Part shown: positions 32,580 through 45,315 of the stretch, piece after piece
Layout: each line of letters starts with the position of its first letter
Numbering within the stretch: the first letter of the stretch is position 1
From: Spizellomyces punctatus DAOM BR117
Lineage: Eukaryota > Chytridiomycota > Chytridiomycetes > Spizellomycetales > Spizellomycetaceae
Direction of reading: 5' to 3'
DNA: 64,000 nt
NCBI RefSeq assembly: GCF_000182565.1
Contig: NW_015971562.1
Span: 1 to 64,000, forward strand
The notes under the pieces: model-generated
What the model saw: the letters and a program-made list of their open reading frames with translations, nothing else
The model's database searches: none
What the model was told of the DNA's origin: nothing
Program-made: the position numbers and the translations under genes

Positions 32580-34232
32580 TCTATGAGTTCTATGAGATCT
32601 ATGGGGAGTCTATTGGGGGAGTCTATATATCTAAGTTCTTTGCCTTTCGCTTGACGGCTAGAAAGTGGGAGGAGAACATCCCGGTTATTTATATTCCTGC
32701 AAAACTTGTTCATTGCAATGAAAACTCATAAAGAATATTTGAGTAGACTCCCCGAGTAGGATTTTTTTTTTTAGTTTTTTGGTTAAGTGGACTAGAGCAG
32801 GACGACTCAAAGTTGAGCATCAAAGTTGGAAGCCTACCCTTCAACCACCGACAAGAAGGCTCCTATTCGTTTGGCCGTGTTCCTGAATTGGATGTCCGTA
32901 CCCAAATAGACAATGTTTCAACGATACCCTCCTTGTCCAGATGGAATGCGCAAGTCGAAATTCAGATGAACGTAGCTCTTCATGAAACAAGCACGACTAC
33001 CAGTTAAGCGAATGTTCTCCGGAGCGTTCCCATAAGTCATTTTTTTGTCGCCTACTCTTTTTTGCTGGTGGGTTTGGCATAAGAAAGGTCTGTTTCGGGT
33101 CGCTAGTCACCACGACGTGAGCGATTTCCACGCGAATGTTTCAAGGCCCGGTCTTGGTTTCGTTTTAGCTTGACGTATTGAGACCAAAACCCCAACTCAA
33201 CAACGAGCTGCAGAGAGGGTTCCCCATGAAGCAAGTCTCGAACATCAAGTCTCCTTGGGAATAGAGTAGCTATTGGAAAAGAATTATTCCACAAGCACCA
33301 ACATTCCACAGCAAAAAGTCAGGGTAGTTTGAAAAACGACTAGGTTTCTGGGAAATTAAAGTTATGTACCATGTAATTGGAGTGTAAAAATCAGATCTGC
33401 CCAGAGTCAAAGTTTTTTAAAGTTTGAAAAGTGTCCAGTGCTGACACACATGCACTGGTAGCCAATGATGCTCGATAAAGCTCTTGAATGCACGGCAATG
33501 TTTCCACTCAACTGCATCAAAGTTGGGGTCTCTAGCCGACATATACATTTACAATGCAAACCTCATTCGTCAGGGTGCTCCCAATGCCCCCAGGCAATGA
33601 CTTGCACACAGCTAAAAGAAAAATAGTCTTCCAGACCTTATCCACTCAGAATGCCCACCATCAGTTACACCATGGTGCAGGTTGAGTAATGCTGGGCATG
33701 GTAGTAATATGCAATACGCTTCCCCGTCCCCTTGAGATCTTTTCAAAATTTTAATGGATGAATCGACGTTGTGCTGCTTGTCTGTAAGCTTGGATGAGAG
33801 GTCCCAGCTTCATCAACATTTCCACACCTCATTTTAAGGTTTCAAGCCAACTGTTATGGTTGACATGATATCCTGCGAAGGACATAGATGCTACAATACT
33901 CCAACTCGATCCTACCACCATTTTTTCGCACTCCAAGTCTAGGCCAGTTGCTTTTGACTAGCTGCATTTTGGGTCATGTAATGCTTGCAGAGTACGTAAG
34001 CATCTCACGTGGAATACGATATCCACCCCGCGCCGAACGTTCCATGCCAAGCGTGCTGTGTAAGACCCATCTTGGCACATTTCCACACACAACATTGCCT
34101 TTGTTGACTCTCTCCGATCTACCATCCGAGTACCGTTGTCGCCCACCTACAGCAGTCTATATCGTCTGGGTTTTGCCTTTGTGTTTTTGCTTTTCGGATT
34201 TATCTTTTATCACTGCAACTTGCGAGTGAAAC
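32580..34232. other. Divergent intergenic region
   Basis: 1.65 kb between the phosphatase (leftward) and TVP18 (rightward). A T-run at 32761-32771 and scattered ORFs (for example 33888-34229) without domains. No element recognised; it must contain both promoters. Confidence 0.5.
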
Positions 34233-35176
34233 ATGTCTCTTGGGTCGGAAATCAAGAGTGGAAAGTTTACAATTTATGCCCAATGGTATGCTATCTTTGA
34301 ACTGAAGGGCTTACGGAGGGATATTTTGGGTGGAGGATATGCCTGCATAAAGGAGTCTGTACGGAAATAGCGGAGCGCTTTGGTCGTCAATACACCAAAA
34401 ATGTTGATTCTGGAGAAATGGATATAATCATTTTACTCACCTGTCGTCTTTTGTTCCTATTCAGGGCCGCTATTTTATCAGTTATCTGTAAGTATCTTTT
34501 GTACATTCGCACTGCGTTCACTGTTGCAACTAGCTCATTTTATTTGCCTCAGTCCTGATCGTATTTAGCATCACAAATTTCATCTCTGTGCTTCCCTTTG
34601 CAATCATCTCATGGTATGCAGGTTTCATTTATATTCTTGTAGCTGAAACTCAGTATCGGTTTGTCGATGGATAGGGTGGAAGCATTCTTCATGATTTGGC
34701 TCGAAATCCCTTTGTTGACGGTTTGTTTGCCAGGCGGTCCAAAGATGTAAGCATGTGTTTTGGTCAAGTGGCCCTTTGATTCTGTTGTTGACAATGCTTT
34801 GAAGTGAGTCTTTTAAACAATTCTTTGCCAACACTCTGTTCCGATCGGCTCTTTACGCGGTGTAAGTACTGGTCTCCCCTCTTAATGTTAAATCTTAATG
34901 AATTTTACAAACGCCCCTTGCCAATTACCAGGTTCGCGGTTCTCATCTGGCTATCGATCCTTATGCAAGCTACCTCGTTACTTACCGCAGCCATTACCCT
35001 AACACTGACATGTGTTTTCTATCGTAAGCTCTCGTGTCTCTCTTCATTACCCTCAGTCATCCCCTTACACCTCTCCTTTCACAGTGATCAGCGTGTTCAA
35101 AAAGGAAGAATTGGAGCGAAGTGGTGTGACAGGTGGTCAAGGTGTTGCTTCGGCAGCAGCCATGGGGCGAGTGTAG
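34233..35176 (+). CDS. TVP18: Golgi membrane protein Tvp18
   Basis: Small tetra-spanning membrane protein of late Golgi vesicles, involved in vesicle traffic; its family is the fungal counterpart of the flower-type group. Seven exons join in phase to 149 residues: 34233-34285, 34465-34487, 34553-34613, 34675-34746, 34805-34861, 34932-35023, 35085-35176. The start SEIKSGKFTIYAQW and the C-terminal GGQGVA match the family, and four hydrophobic helices lie between (for example SVIFLIVFSITNFISVL and TSLLTAAITLTLTCVFY). Yeast Tvp18 has 167 residues. The second exon is only 23 bp. No single exon exceeds 92 bp, so simple ORF scanning misses this gene. The next gene (DAGL) is convergent, 286 bp away. 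Confidence 0.88.
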
Positions 35177-35462
35177 AGGCGCATGGACATGCTTTGAAAG
35201 ACGGGATACATGAGAAGAACGTCACGGAATCCAGTGGAAAGTTACGATATCTGCACATGAAGAGTAGATAGTGAATAATGTGCTAGATGAAATCTTACAC
35301 AAGAGTGCTGTGTGTCGTCACCGCAAGGGATGTCTGCCTGGAGAGCTTGTACATTTTGCAAACAACGCATAGGATATATCTGTATTATTAAATACCCATC
35401 TATCCATATCAATTGCTGATCAGTGTAGGTGCCCCGTTTTCGCTCAGCCAGCTTCATCCCAT

Positions 35463-38044
35463 TCAATACCCGACAGCTGGCAACGGCACGACACCACTCC
35501 TCCCTGCTTCATCAATCCTCATCAAAACCGTGCTCAAGTTATTTGGCATGTGATCGGCAGCCATCGAGATGGAAATCTCAATCTCTTGAAACTCTTCAGG
35601 GGATGCCCACACGGGGCGATAGGTATCTCTTCTTCTCCGTGCTTGAGATCGTGGGCGTTTACGAAAGCATTTCGAAAAGAAGCTGCGACGCGTCGTGTAC
35701 TCTGGTTCAGAGTCATTATCAAAATCGTCGGAAGCTGGACGGGAAAGGAGGGCTACGGAATCAGAGCTGGAGGGAAGAGTGGAATAGGAATCTACTGATC
35801 CAGGTATCCGTTCTTTGCAAAAGTAGAGGACGCGTCCAGGTAGATATGTTGTGGGATATTCATCGTTCCAACTTCTCTTTCTCCTCGACCGGTGTTCGCC
35901 AATTTCCACATCCCTCCACGCCCCATCCATTACATTCACCTGCGGCCCATCCAGACCACCATCCTGTCCAGCCCGTCGCTCATACCATGGCGCGCCGAAA
36001 CATTCTCCCAGCAAAAACGATCCCAGTACGCGTACTTTGTGCTCATTGCATGTATCTATCAGATCATTCACTTGTTGTTTGAGCTTTTCTACCGTGTTGC
36101 GATTGAGACGGGGGACAATGTCAGAGCCGAGGACGACAGATGTACAAAACGTGGCAAAGTATGCATTAGCTTCGTGGGTAATCATACATCCAGGAGGTGA
36201 ATATGCAATGGCACGAGCGGTGGGATAGGAAGTCGTCCGAAGAAGGAAAGCCAGTAGGGCAGCAACGCCCTAAATACGTCAGGGATATGAGCTTGTTGGA
36301 TTCCCATATGGCAAGTTTTCCGCATCACAAAAGTTCACTTACCCCTCCCAGCGAGTGGCCACAGCATACTAAGCCATATCCTTTATACCGACTATTCTCC
36401 TCCAACAACAGCCTCCTCAGGGTGCCTGAAGCCTCCAGCTCGTCCTTCAAATTCCTGGCCGTTCGAAACATCCCAGCATGTGTGTAAGCCTTCACATCAC
36501 CAGCAAGCCCAGGAACCGTTATTTCTTCCAAGTCGCAATGCAAATCCACCAATACATCCGCCGTGGACAAGGTACCTCTAACGGCAATGACAATCGTCTG
36601 ACGCGGGTGATCAAAGCATATTGCAAACGGAGTGCGAAAGAGGCCTCCTTGTAGAGATAGGTATATGAGATCGGCATGTGGGAGTTGGTCCGAGAGAGTC
36701 GGAGATGAGGGCAGGCAGGGAATGCAGGATGTTGCAGTAACTGTGCGGATGGCGGCAATGGCGGTGTCTGGTGGTGCGCGGGACCATGGGCAACAAAGAT
36801 GATATACTCCACGTGTAAAGTTGGTAAACATAAATAATGGTAGCCCGTAAATGGACTCTGCATATTGATAAAAGTAGGTAATGTCTTGGATATCTTCATA
36901 TCGGGGAATGTCCAACGCTGTGGGCGCAGGAAGGGTAACAGATATTCTTGGGGACGTGTGTTCCGAGCTTGATCGATTTACCAGCGATTCTTGAACTGCC
37001 AGTGATACCCTTCTCGTCCCCATTGCGTGCTCTTCCGATCCGGAAACGCGGGCTCCCAGTTGCTCACTCGGCCATTTCTTCCCGCTCATCAAAGCTCTAG
37101 CAGCCTGCTGTTTCCGCCTCAAAAGGACAACGCCAACCAAAATATCACTAGGGACTGTTTCCACATCCTCCAAAAACTCTGCAAAAATCCTCGCAACATC
37201 CGATAGCACATCGGGTTCGTCCCCGCCGGACCCACCATCCACGGTGCCCGATCTGGAATGCGAAACAAAGAGAAAACTCAACCGCGTTCGCCAGAGAGCG
37301 GTGCGGTCGATGCTGTCAACATTTAGGGGTGTTGATCGGAGGTACAAAAGAAGAACCGCTATCAGGTAAACTGTCACCGCGGCGGTACTCAGGTATATCA
37401 AAGAATGGATAAGGAAACCAATATGGGAAGCTGGCGTGCATATGAGGGGATCTGAGCCAAGAATGAGGTGGAGACCGTAAACCTGTGTTGCCTGAGAGAA
37501 ACGAGAGGCGTTGTGTATCAGTAGATATCCAAATGTGTTGAGCAACGGGGCGGGAGCTGCGGCTTACCCTAACCTACCAGCTCCAAAAGCATTAACCCAG
37601 AATGACAATATATGGGCTTACTGATTGCTCAAGAGACCACACATCAGAACGCAGGCATAGAGTTCTCAAAGAACAACCGAAAGAAAACGAGGCACTCACT
37701 TGATATGCCTCCTTGGCCTCGGGTCCGCAACGGTTCCCTGTAGCGACAAATACGCAATACACGTTTCTGCCACTAATTCCATAACAAGAGTCACGACGCT
37801 CATGACAAGGTACGTTTCAAGACCATTTGGATTTGTGCATGTTCCTGGTGGGTTGTTACGGGTTTGGTGGTATACCACGGCTGCACCTAGGAGCCTGCCT
37901 TCGAAATGAGAACCGCGATCACTATATAAGGAAGACGCAAGTCACAGACCATATCGAGTGCACAACAAAACCATACAAGGCCGGGAAGAAGAGATCATCA
38001 CTACCGACGTGCCATCGTCGGTTGAAGAGAATCAAGCTTGGCAT
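35463..38044 (-). CDS. DAGLA: sn-1-specific diacylglycerol lipase (DAGL alpha/beta type)
   Basis: Integral membrane serine hydrolase releasing 2-acylglycerol from diacylglycerol; in animals it makes the endocannabinoid 2-AG. Five exons (38044-37950, 37894-37700, 37620-37578, 37491-36343, 36269-35463) join in phase to 762 residues. The N-terminus MPSLILFNRRWHVGSDDL is strikingly like animal DAGL, and four transmembrane helices follow. The linker has IFAEFLEDVETVPSDI, also conserved. The catalytic domain has GHSLGG (Ser491, at an exon end), GSDIVPRL (Asp544) and ADHMPNNL (His734). PGRVLYF precedes a Ser/Arg-rich insert (about residues 630-710) that may be a regulatory loop. The C-terminus is short, as in DAGL beta rather than alpha. 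It shares a 760 bp divergent promoter region with the next gene. Confidence 0.92.
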
Positions 38045-38804
38045 TTCAACATTTGTCAGGACGAAAAGTAAAGACTAGGCAAGAGTGTCAAAAAGTCCGC
38101 CTGCTCATGGTCATGCGTGAGGCACAGTCATTTCAGAATATAATGACTGTGCCGTACACGTGTCGTTGCTGCTGACGTGATCTGCTTGCGGCTGCATCAA
38201 CGACGACGTCTGCGATGGAGGGGCAACTTCAAACAAAATGGAAATGGGATGGAGAGTGCACAAGTGTTGATTCCACATGCATATGCAGTACTAGCTAGAT
38301 CTTCACTTTCAGTACGATTTGGTGACACTACGTATCGAACGGTTCATACGCCTGGCAAAACGTGAGTGTTTTAAAGCTCCCATGCGATCCACTATCGCAC
38401 ATGGCATCCGATATGACATGCTGATCACTTGCCGTACGTCGCATACTCTTTGGCTGTGCTATTGCTGTGCATAGTTTTGGCTGTCTACTCGCCAGCGTTT
38501 CCAAAATGCTCAAATAGATCCCATTACGCTGCTGACAAGCCCCCCTGTGACCGCGCCACCTGCGTGATATGCCACGTCAACTCCTTTGTCGCTTTCCCAC
38601 CGTTTTTCACCTGCTCTTTTCTATGCTCCACCTTTGCCAATACGTTTGAATTGCCGCTTGCGGACGAGGACGGAGAGAGCAGCAGAAGCAAGGATTGTCA
38701 TAGTGTTAACATTGTATTGTTTTTAAGGTAAGCAATTATGCATAGCGGGCAAGCACAGAGCCGACAGAACTGACAACACAGTTGCGTTCTTTTTGGTTTC
38801 CGAG
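38045..38804. other. Divergent promoter region
   Basis: 760 bp between the DAGL start (leftward) and the membrane-protein start at 38805 (rightward). An ORF from 38429 (TTG, no ATG) has a hydrophobic, signal-like start and ends at 38731, but lacks an ATG, so it is not called as a gene. Confidence 0.45.
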
Positions 38805-40622
38805 ATGGCAGACGAAATGGAGTTTCACGATTTAGTCCAGGTGAGTTGGATTTACATGTATGGGACAAAACCTGCCAAATTGTCGTATGGAAACATGGCA
38901 GAGCTGGAACTTTAGAGAGCACATCAGAGTACAGTAGAGCTACCATCCCGGCTATCGCCTATTGATTGTCATACTGCCCCCTCTTGACAACCTGCCTCCC
39001 ATATGGTTTGGGTTGCTGACGCTCTTGTCGGTGCTCAAGGTTGACTGGGCTGGTGAAGACGGCGAGCTTATTGTGAAGTCACCGCCTTCTCCTCCTTTGT
39101 CCTTTCATAACGTGGGAGATATGGACAAGGAAGAGATGCGCGAAAAGGAGATTACTGAACAAGAGGAAGAAAACGTGGAAAACAGTTCCGAGGTGTCGAC
39201 TGACGGCTTCGATGATTTGGGTGTTTCTGAGGAGCCTGTTTGTAGTGCGAAGGAAGAAAAGAAGATCGAAGACGAGCCTGTCATCCTTGTACAGAATCCG
39301 GTGACGGATTTACCTGCACCAGCTACTCCTGCTATGCCAGTTACCATTCTGTTTACGGGCCATCCTCTTCCACCGAGTCATCCAATTATAGCAAGCTTTT
39401 GCCACGTGGCTTCACGGACACGCATGTATACACTCACCACTCTACCGTCAGGCGTAAAACCTACCATTACCTTGCATGTCATTGCGGACTTGAATGCTCT
39501 GTTTATTTCTGCCATGAATGGCACTCTTGTCGAGACGGCAGCTCGGTCTCCGATTTTCCTTCCTATTGTTTGTCATTCGGCCAACACCGACAAGTCAACC
39601 CAAGGAACTATTACTTTGGCGGTACGCAGAGGATTGGCAATCTGTGGCATTGAGTATGTGAAAAATGGCACAGGCGGAGTGTTCACTGAGCGAGAGATTT
39701 GTGGGATGAGTAGGAAGCAGATCATGTCGATTGTGACCAATGGAAAGATCGAGGAGGATGAAAGTCCAGGCTACAAGTTCCGCGAGTCATTGGACATGGC
39801 TTTCAAGCTTGGCGGGCCATGGATTTTAGGCCTCTTGATGAGCTGGCTGTTTGTATTTGCGGTGTTCACTGTGTGCAGCTTCCATCGGGGAAGTGCATTG
39901 GGAGGTGTTCGCAATCCAGGGACGATGATGCCTACCAACGCTCAGCAAGTAGTCGGTATGGTTGACAGGGTAGTGAGCGCGATTGTGGAGGATTCTGAGA
40001 GTACCATTAAAATGGAATGGAGTCCATCTTTGGCTGAAGTTGAAAACGGTGAGCACATCAAACGCGTCGACTTTAAAAGCAATTCTTTGACATCAGCCAT
40101 GCAGATCATCCTTCGCCAGTACCATCTACAATGGAGAGTGAAACTTTAACCCCATCTATCCCAACTGTGGCTAAACAAGCTGAGCAAGTGGATAAGACAG
40201 AATGCAGTGAAGAGGCTACAGAACAAACGGGCAAAGCGCCGGAGGATCAAGTCATCGACCAAAATTTGGAAAAGCATGAAGCTGACGCGGACAATGGACC
40301 CAAGAATTTCCCGCAACAAACTCCTTTTAAACCTCTGATCAGTTCAGTTGCACTCACTCTTCCAGCCGCGGTTGTTCTTCCAACTGCACATGCCCCCCCT
40401 CCACAGCATATATTACCATCGAAAACGGGGAACACCACGCACACCACACCACTCATCACCCTGCCCGCATCGCTGCCGACACTCTTTAACGCCTTGCAGG
40501 CAATTTTCAAGGTAGTCATGGTACGGTGGAAAAGAGGTGTAGCGCGTTTGAAGGAACAGATGCAGGTTGAGGGAAAGATGGTGGTAGAGTGGTTAGACAA
40601 ATGGTGGAATGGCCATATTTGA
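38805..40622 (+). CDS. Unrecognised single-pass membrane protein
   Basis: Three exons (38805-38840, 38938-40048, 40105-40622) join in phase to 554 residues. No known domain identified. Order: a short N-terminus (MADEMEFHDLVQ), a hydrophobic stretch at about residues 18-45 (LLIVILPPLDNLPPIWFGLL), an acidic region (about 60-110, Glu-rich), a folded-looking region with Cys, TLTTLP, VIADLNAL and LAVRRGLAICGIEY segments (about 125-260), a clear transmembrane helix (WILGLLMSWLFVFAVFTV, about 302-322), then an acidic/Pro-rich tail ending in a Trp-rich amphipathic segment (WKRGVARLKEQM to WLDKWWNGHI). The second intron starts at GTGAGC and shifts the frame to continue the tail; without it the protein would stop at 40149. 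First of three consecutive membrane-protein genes on this strand. Confidence 0.7.
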
Positions 40623-41489
40623 TGAGGGAGTATGGCGTCTCTTGTGGTGGTGAGAAGTCTTGCGTACGATCGCAGCAGGCCTTGTACAATAATTGCAAAC
40701 TGGTGAGTACGAGAGATTTTGTGTAAAGAGGCGGTGGTTAAAGTTGCGGCGTAATCTCTTGCTCTTTTGTCTTTTGTGAGTTGTGGCTTTTGTATATATG
40801 AAAAACAAAACATATTGTCGCTTTTACGATAGCATTTGGATACGAAACGGATCGTCAAGTGGAGATGCTTGTATTTACTCAAGTCCATCAAGAGCGAGCA
40901 ATGGAACGGAAAGCTCACCCCAAATGTCCTCCTGGCGCACGACAATTAAATTTGGGACACAAGCGCAAGAAACCCCGTGCTCCTCAAAGTGGTCCTCCGA
41001 TGGGCATCATGTGAACAGTTGCGGAGCCCAGTCTGTCAGCCGGATGCACACACACACACACTTTTGTTGTTGAGGCTGTCCAGCGGCAACAATGGAAGTG
41101 CCGTTAGAGATGAAATCTGGTTGTCTTTTGGCCTGGCAAGAAATCTCGTCCGCGTTCATTCCTTTATTTTAGGGCGCTTACCCCCATTGCCATGATGGCA
41201 GTTTGATTGACAATTGTGTGTACAATTCCATTCGTTGTTGGGTGCAGATAAAAAAAAGGCCTATTCTTTTTATATAAAGTCCTTTTTGACGGCCTCATTT
41301 AAAGGGCACGTTGACATGTCTCCCCCCCAAAACGGCAAAGTTGGAAATTGTGGTGTAGAGTCGCATCTTAATTATCCGCCCTTTTTAACAAAGCCTCATG
41401 CATTTCCACTAGTTCATTGTTTTTTTTGGACATTACAAACGTTTGACCAAGTGATTTACTGAAGCAAGTCTCTTCTATTGGGTTGGCAC
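40623..41489 (+). other. Intergenic, with a short CA microsatellite
   Basis: 867 bp. (CA)8 lies at about 41046-41061. T- and A-rich stretches near 41250 and 41420. Presumably 3' UTR of one gene and promoter of the next; no ORF with support. Confidence 0.5.
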
Positions 41490-42640
41490 ATGAACGTTGA
41501 AGTATTAGGATCGTCTCAACGTGGTGAAGGCGTCCACGCACTTGGAGGAGCTCCGCCATCTGAGCCAACAACGACAACACAGTCTGCTCCCATTGCTTTG
41601 ACATTAGACAGCCCAGTTGAAAGACAAATACCCATACAGGATTCTGCGCCGAACCAACCAGAGACCGCACCTACGGCAGCTATTGAGGATGAGCCGCCCG
41701 CGGTAGCCGTGCCCATTGTGCCACTATCTGCAACACCGCCGCCCTATGGACAAACCGAAGAGCAGAATCGTAAGCTCTTTGTGACATATCGGAGTCGGTT
41801 ACGGCGGACGTACATGTTTCCTGTGCTGACTTGGGTGCCATCGTTTGGACTTATCTTGGTGGGTACACCTGAAAACTGTACCTTGAGCCTGGTACTTATG
41901 TATCCTCCTAGTACTACGCCATCGTTGCCAACAGTCAAAACCTCTACACCTGGCTCGCAGTCGGACTATGGGTCGTCCTACTGTTTTGCACGTACATTGC
42001 CTATCGTTCAAAGTTTCATCGGCTCAAAGAAGTTTCTCAGCTCGGGCTACTTGCCTCGCTTCCAGAAGAGGAACTCAATGACATTGTCATGAATGGCGCA
42101 AACGTCCGACCTCCACCCCAGTATGATGATATGTTGATGAGATATGATGAACCATTGCCCGCCTATCCGAATTCCTCAACACGAGCGGGGAGTGTGAGGA
42201 GTCTACGGAGCGTCAGAAGCACTAGAAGTATGCTGACGATCAGGAGTATGACGAGATGGTGGGCTGCTCCACGTACGGGGCGGCAGATTGTGGAGATGGA
42301 CGAGATTAGGGTCGATGACATTGTGTCAGAGCGCGAGCGACAAGGCAACCTACCGGGATCGGTGCAGGAAGATAACTCGCCAGCAGCAGCGGGATCCTCG
42401 ATCTCTCCACAATCGCATGATGTCATAAATGACAGTGTGAATCCTACCGTCTGTAGCGTACAGCCCAATGAACACGGATCGTCCAGTCAGATGAATGATA
42501 GAACAGTATGCATCGTTCCCTCAAATAGCCCGTCGCCCGCAGTGCCTTCGTCAATAGGCCGCATAGGACCGCCGCCGTCGCCTGGCACAGCTTTCGAGCG
42601 AACACGTCCTGACCGGGCTGCATGTGCTGCGTTGGTATGA
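41490..42640 (+). CDS. Unrecognised two-helix membrane protein
   Basis: Two exons (41490-41858, 41912-42640; intron 53 bp) give 365 residues. The first about 95 residues are Pro/Thr/Ala-rich and disordered. Two closely spaced hydrophobic helices follow: YMFPVLTWVPSFGLIL joined across the intron to YYAIVA, then WLAVGLWVVLLFCTYIAY. The cytoplasmic-type tail carries PPPQYDDML and LPAYP motifs (PPxY-like, possible WW or ubiquitin-ligase docking), an Arg/Ser tandem stretch (SVRSLRSVRSTRSM), then Ser/Pro-rich sequence. The layout resembles small fungal plasma-membrane or endosomal adaptors with PY motifs, but no family is recognised. It lies 292 bp upstream of the SLC4 gene, on the same strand. Confidence 0.7.
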
Positions 42641-42932
42641 CATCCGATCAAATCTGCTCTATGGTTGTTGGTAATACCTATTTTGTGGCAGCAATTTGTT
42701 GTTCCGTACAGCGCAATTTATATATTTGTTGATAGTATAGTTTTTTTCTGCCACATTCTAATTTCTATGTGTTTGTATTATTGCTTTGCGCTAGTATGTG
42801 AACCTTTGATGAAAAATAAATGTACAGTGTGTTCTTTTTTTTTGCGAGTTCTGTCCAGCCTTATGTCTAGACATGTGGGTTTAATGACATTTGGTAGGGC
42901 TTTCATACATCAACAATACCACTCCAGGAAAC

Positions 42933-45315
42933 ATGCCTGTGCGTTTTGATCTGCTCAACACAGCACTAGATTGCCAAGCACTAATGTCAAAGCACCTCCG
43001 CATGCAAATACCGTCGCAAAGAACCGCATCCCGTCGCTGGTGTTTTCGCCTTTCGCCTCGATCCAGCGCTCAACAAGGGTTTCTAAAACGTGACCTGGCT
43101 GATGTAAGCAGTGAAATATTTTGAAGGTTTTGGACATCCTTTGCGCAGGTGCTATCGTTTGCGACATTGCGCACGACAGAGGCCACTGCAAATGCACCAC
43201 TGGACAGGATGGTAAGTGCAAAGGAACAAGCGGAAGGAGGCAACATTAAAAGTTCCAAGGATGCTAAATTCCAAATTTTTTCTTGTACAAATAAGCCAAA
43301 ACTACGACCCTTCAAGGATATTGCTGTAGAGATCAGGTCGAGATGGCCCTACTACGTGTCAGACTGGGTCGACGGTTTCACAGATAAAAAGGTCCTCGCC
43401 GCTGGTGTATTTATTTGTGAGTAAGAGAGGGCCGTAGGTATGAGGCGGATGTAACTTTCAAGGTGGGCATGGACTGATAAGCTCACATGGTTTGCTTCTT
43501 CTTTTCCGGCCAGTTTTCGCAAACGTTGCGCCCGCCATCACGTTTGCATTCTACCTCGACGATGAAACGAAATCTGCCGTTGGCGTGTCCGAAGTCCTTC
43601 TGTCAAGTGCCATTTCCGGTGCTATCTATGCCATACTTAGCGGTCAGCCGCTGGTCATTATTGGCGTGACAGGCCCAACGTCGATCTTCACTGTTACAAT
43701 AAACGCAGTGGCCAGATCGATAGGTGTAAGCTTCCTACCCTTCTATTCGTGGACAATCCTGTGGTCGGCATTTATGCACTTGATTCTGGCGGTTGTGGGT
43801 GCCTGTACACTGGTCCGAATTGTGACAAGGTTTTCTTGCGAGATATTTGGGGCTTTGATTGCTGTGGTGTATTTGTTAAACGGTGGTAGGGAAATCGTAA
43901 GGGAATTTTCAGAAGGCACATTCGAGGTACGCTTGGTATAAGTTTCTTTTTATGAGCATTGTAAAGTAGTTTTAATGATCTTTCTGCATTTCGGTTTAGA
44001 CGGGTCTTTTATCCCTCCTATTTGCGCTGATAACCCTTTGGCTTTCCATGCAACTTGGCGCGGCCCGGCACTGGCACTTTCTTCGAAGCTGGATGCGCGC
44101 CCTCATTGCGGACTATGCCATCCCCATCAGTGTCACCCTTGCAACTGTCGTATCGGTCGTTATTCCACGTGTTAATCACGCTGGTCTTTCCCGGTTGAAT
44201 GTTCCCTCCGATAAGCCTTTCTTGACAACCACAAATGGTCGTTCTTGGATTGTGGAGCTTGACGATATTCCCGTATGGGGAGTCTTTGCGGCGCTCATCC
44301 CTGGATTCATATTGACGATTCTGTTCTATTTTGACCACAACGTTTCCTCCCTGTTGAGTCAGGTACATTTGATGTTTCCGTTCGCATAGGTGTAGTGACC
44401 GTAAAATGCTAACATGGCACTCTTTAGCGCCCAGAGAACAATCTCTTGAAACCGTCCACCTACAATTGGGACTTTTTTGTCATCGGTCTCACCATGATTC
44501 CGTGTGCTATTTTGGGCATCCCTCCCTGCAATGGTCTGATCCCTCAAGCACCTCTGCACGTGCGAGCTCTCGCTAAAATTCGTCAAAAGCCTTCTGTTCA
44601 CCATCCAAATCGCCTTGTCGAGGTGTGGGAGCGCGTCCAAGAACAACGTGTGTCAAATCTTATGCAGGCGCTCTTGACATTTGTAGCGCTGATTCCACCA
44701 GTCTTGGGCATTGTTGGGTTCATTCCCCGTGCAGTCCTTGCCAGCCTTTTCTTGGCTATGGGGTTTGCTTCATTTGTTGGCAATCAATTTGCCCAACGCA
44801 TTGCATTGTTTTTCGCTGATCCTGCGCACGCGCGATTGGTGTTTTCTCACCTTCATGCGGTTCCGTTTTCGGCTTGTGCCAAATTGACTGCCGTGCAATT
44901 GGTCTTTTTGGCTGGAACTCTTGGTGTGACGGAATCAGGAAACGCCGCAGCCCTAAGTTTCCCGTTGTTTATTGCGGCGCTGGTACCTATTAGATATTAC
45001 GTTCTGGGTAAATTCATCCCGGAGCGGTATTTGGAGATTCTTGATGCAGACGATGGACGAGAATTCATTACGGACGCGGAAGGAGCAGGGCGAAGGCGAG
45101 GTCGAAGTGGGAGCCATTCTGTGGAAAGGGAGCTGGGTCCTGGTACGGGAATGGAAGGCATCGGTATGGGTGGTGGTTTTCATCCAAGACCATCCAGTGA
45201 GGATGAAGATGAGATGGTGGAGGAGATTGAGGTAAAGGTGGAGGAGGAACTGGATCCCAATCAATCATCAGAGGGATTTGTCCCAAAGAATGTTGTCCAT
45301 AGAGGACGTAAATAG
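42933..45315 (+). CDS. BOR1: SLC4/BOR1-type anion (borate/bicarbonate) transporter
   Basis: Plasma-membrane transporter of the SLC4 anion-exchanger superfamily; fungal and plant members export borate. Five exons (42933-43103, 43149-43416, 43514-43926, 44000-44362, 44428-45315) join in phase to 700 residues. An N-terminal cytosolic part is followed by the family entry WPYYVSDWVDGFTDKKVLAAGVF and the first helix IFFANVAPAITF. ISGQPLVIIGVTGP-type sequence (GQPLVIIGVTGPTSIF) forms the half-helix of the transport site. The conserved segment GIPPCNGLIPQAPLHVRAL lies at about residues 445-465. The C-terminal about 100 residues are charged and Gly/Glu-rich, probably regulatory. Exon 2 could be shortened by an internal GTAAGT at 43213, so the first 120 residues are the least certain part. 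Confidence 0.93.

Noticed and set aside
38429-38731. 100-codon ORF with signal-peptide-like start
   Set aside because: No ATG in frame (TTG only, stop just upstream) and no domain; the neighbouring gene has its own ATG at 38805. Could be an unannotated exon but is unsupported.
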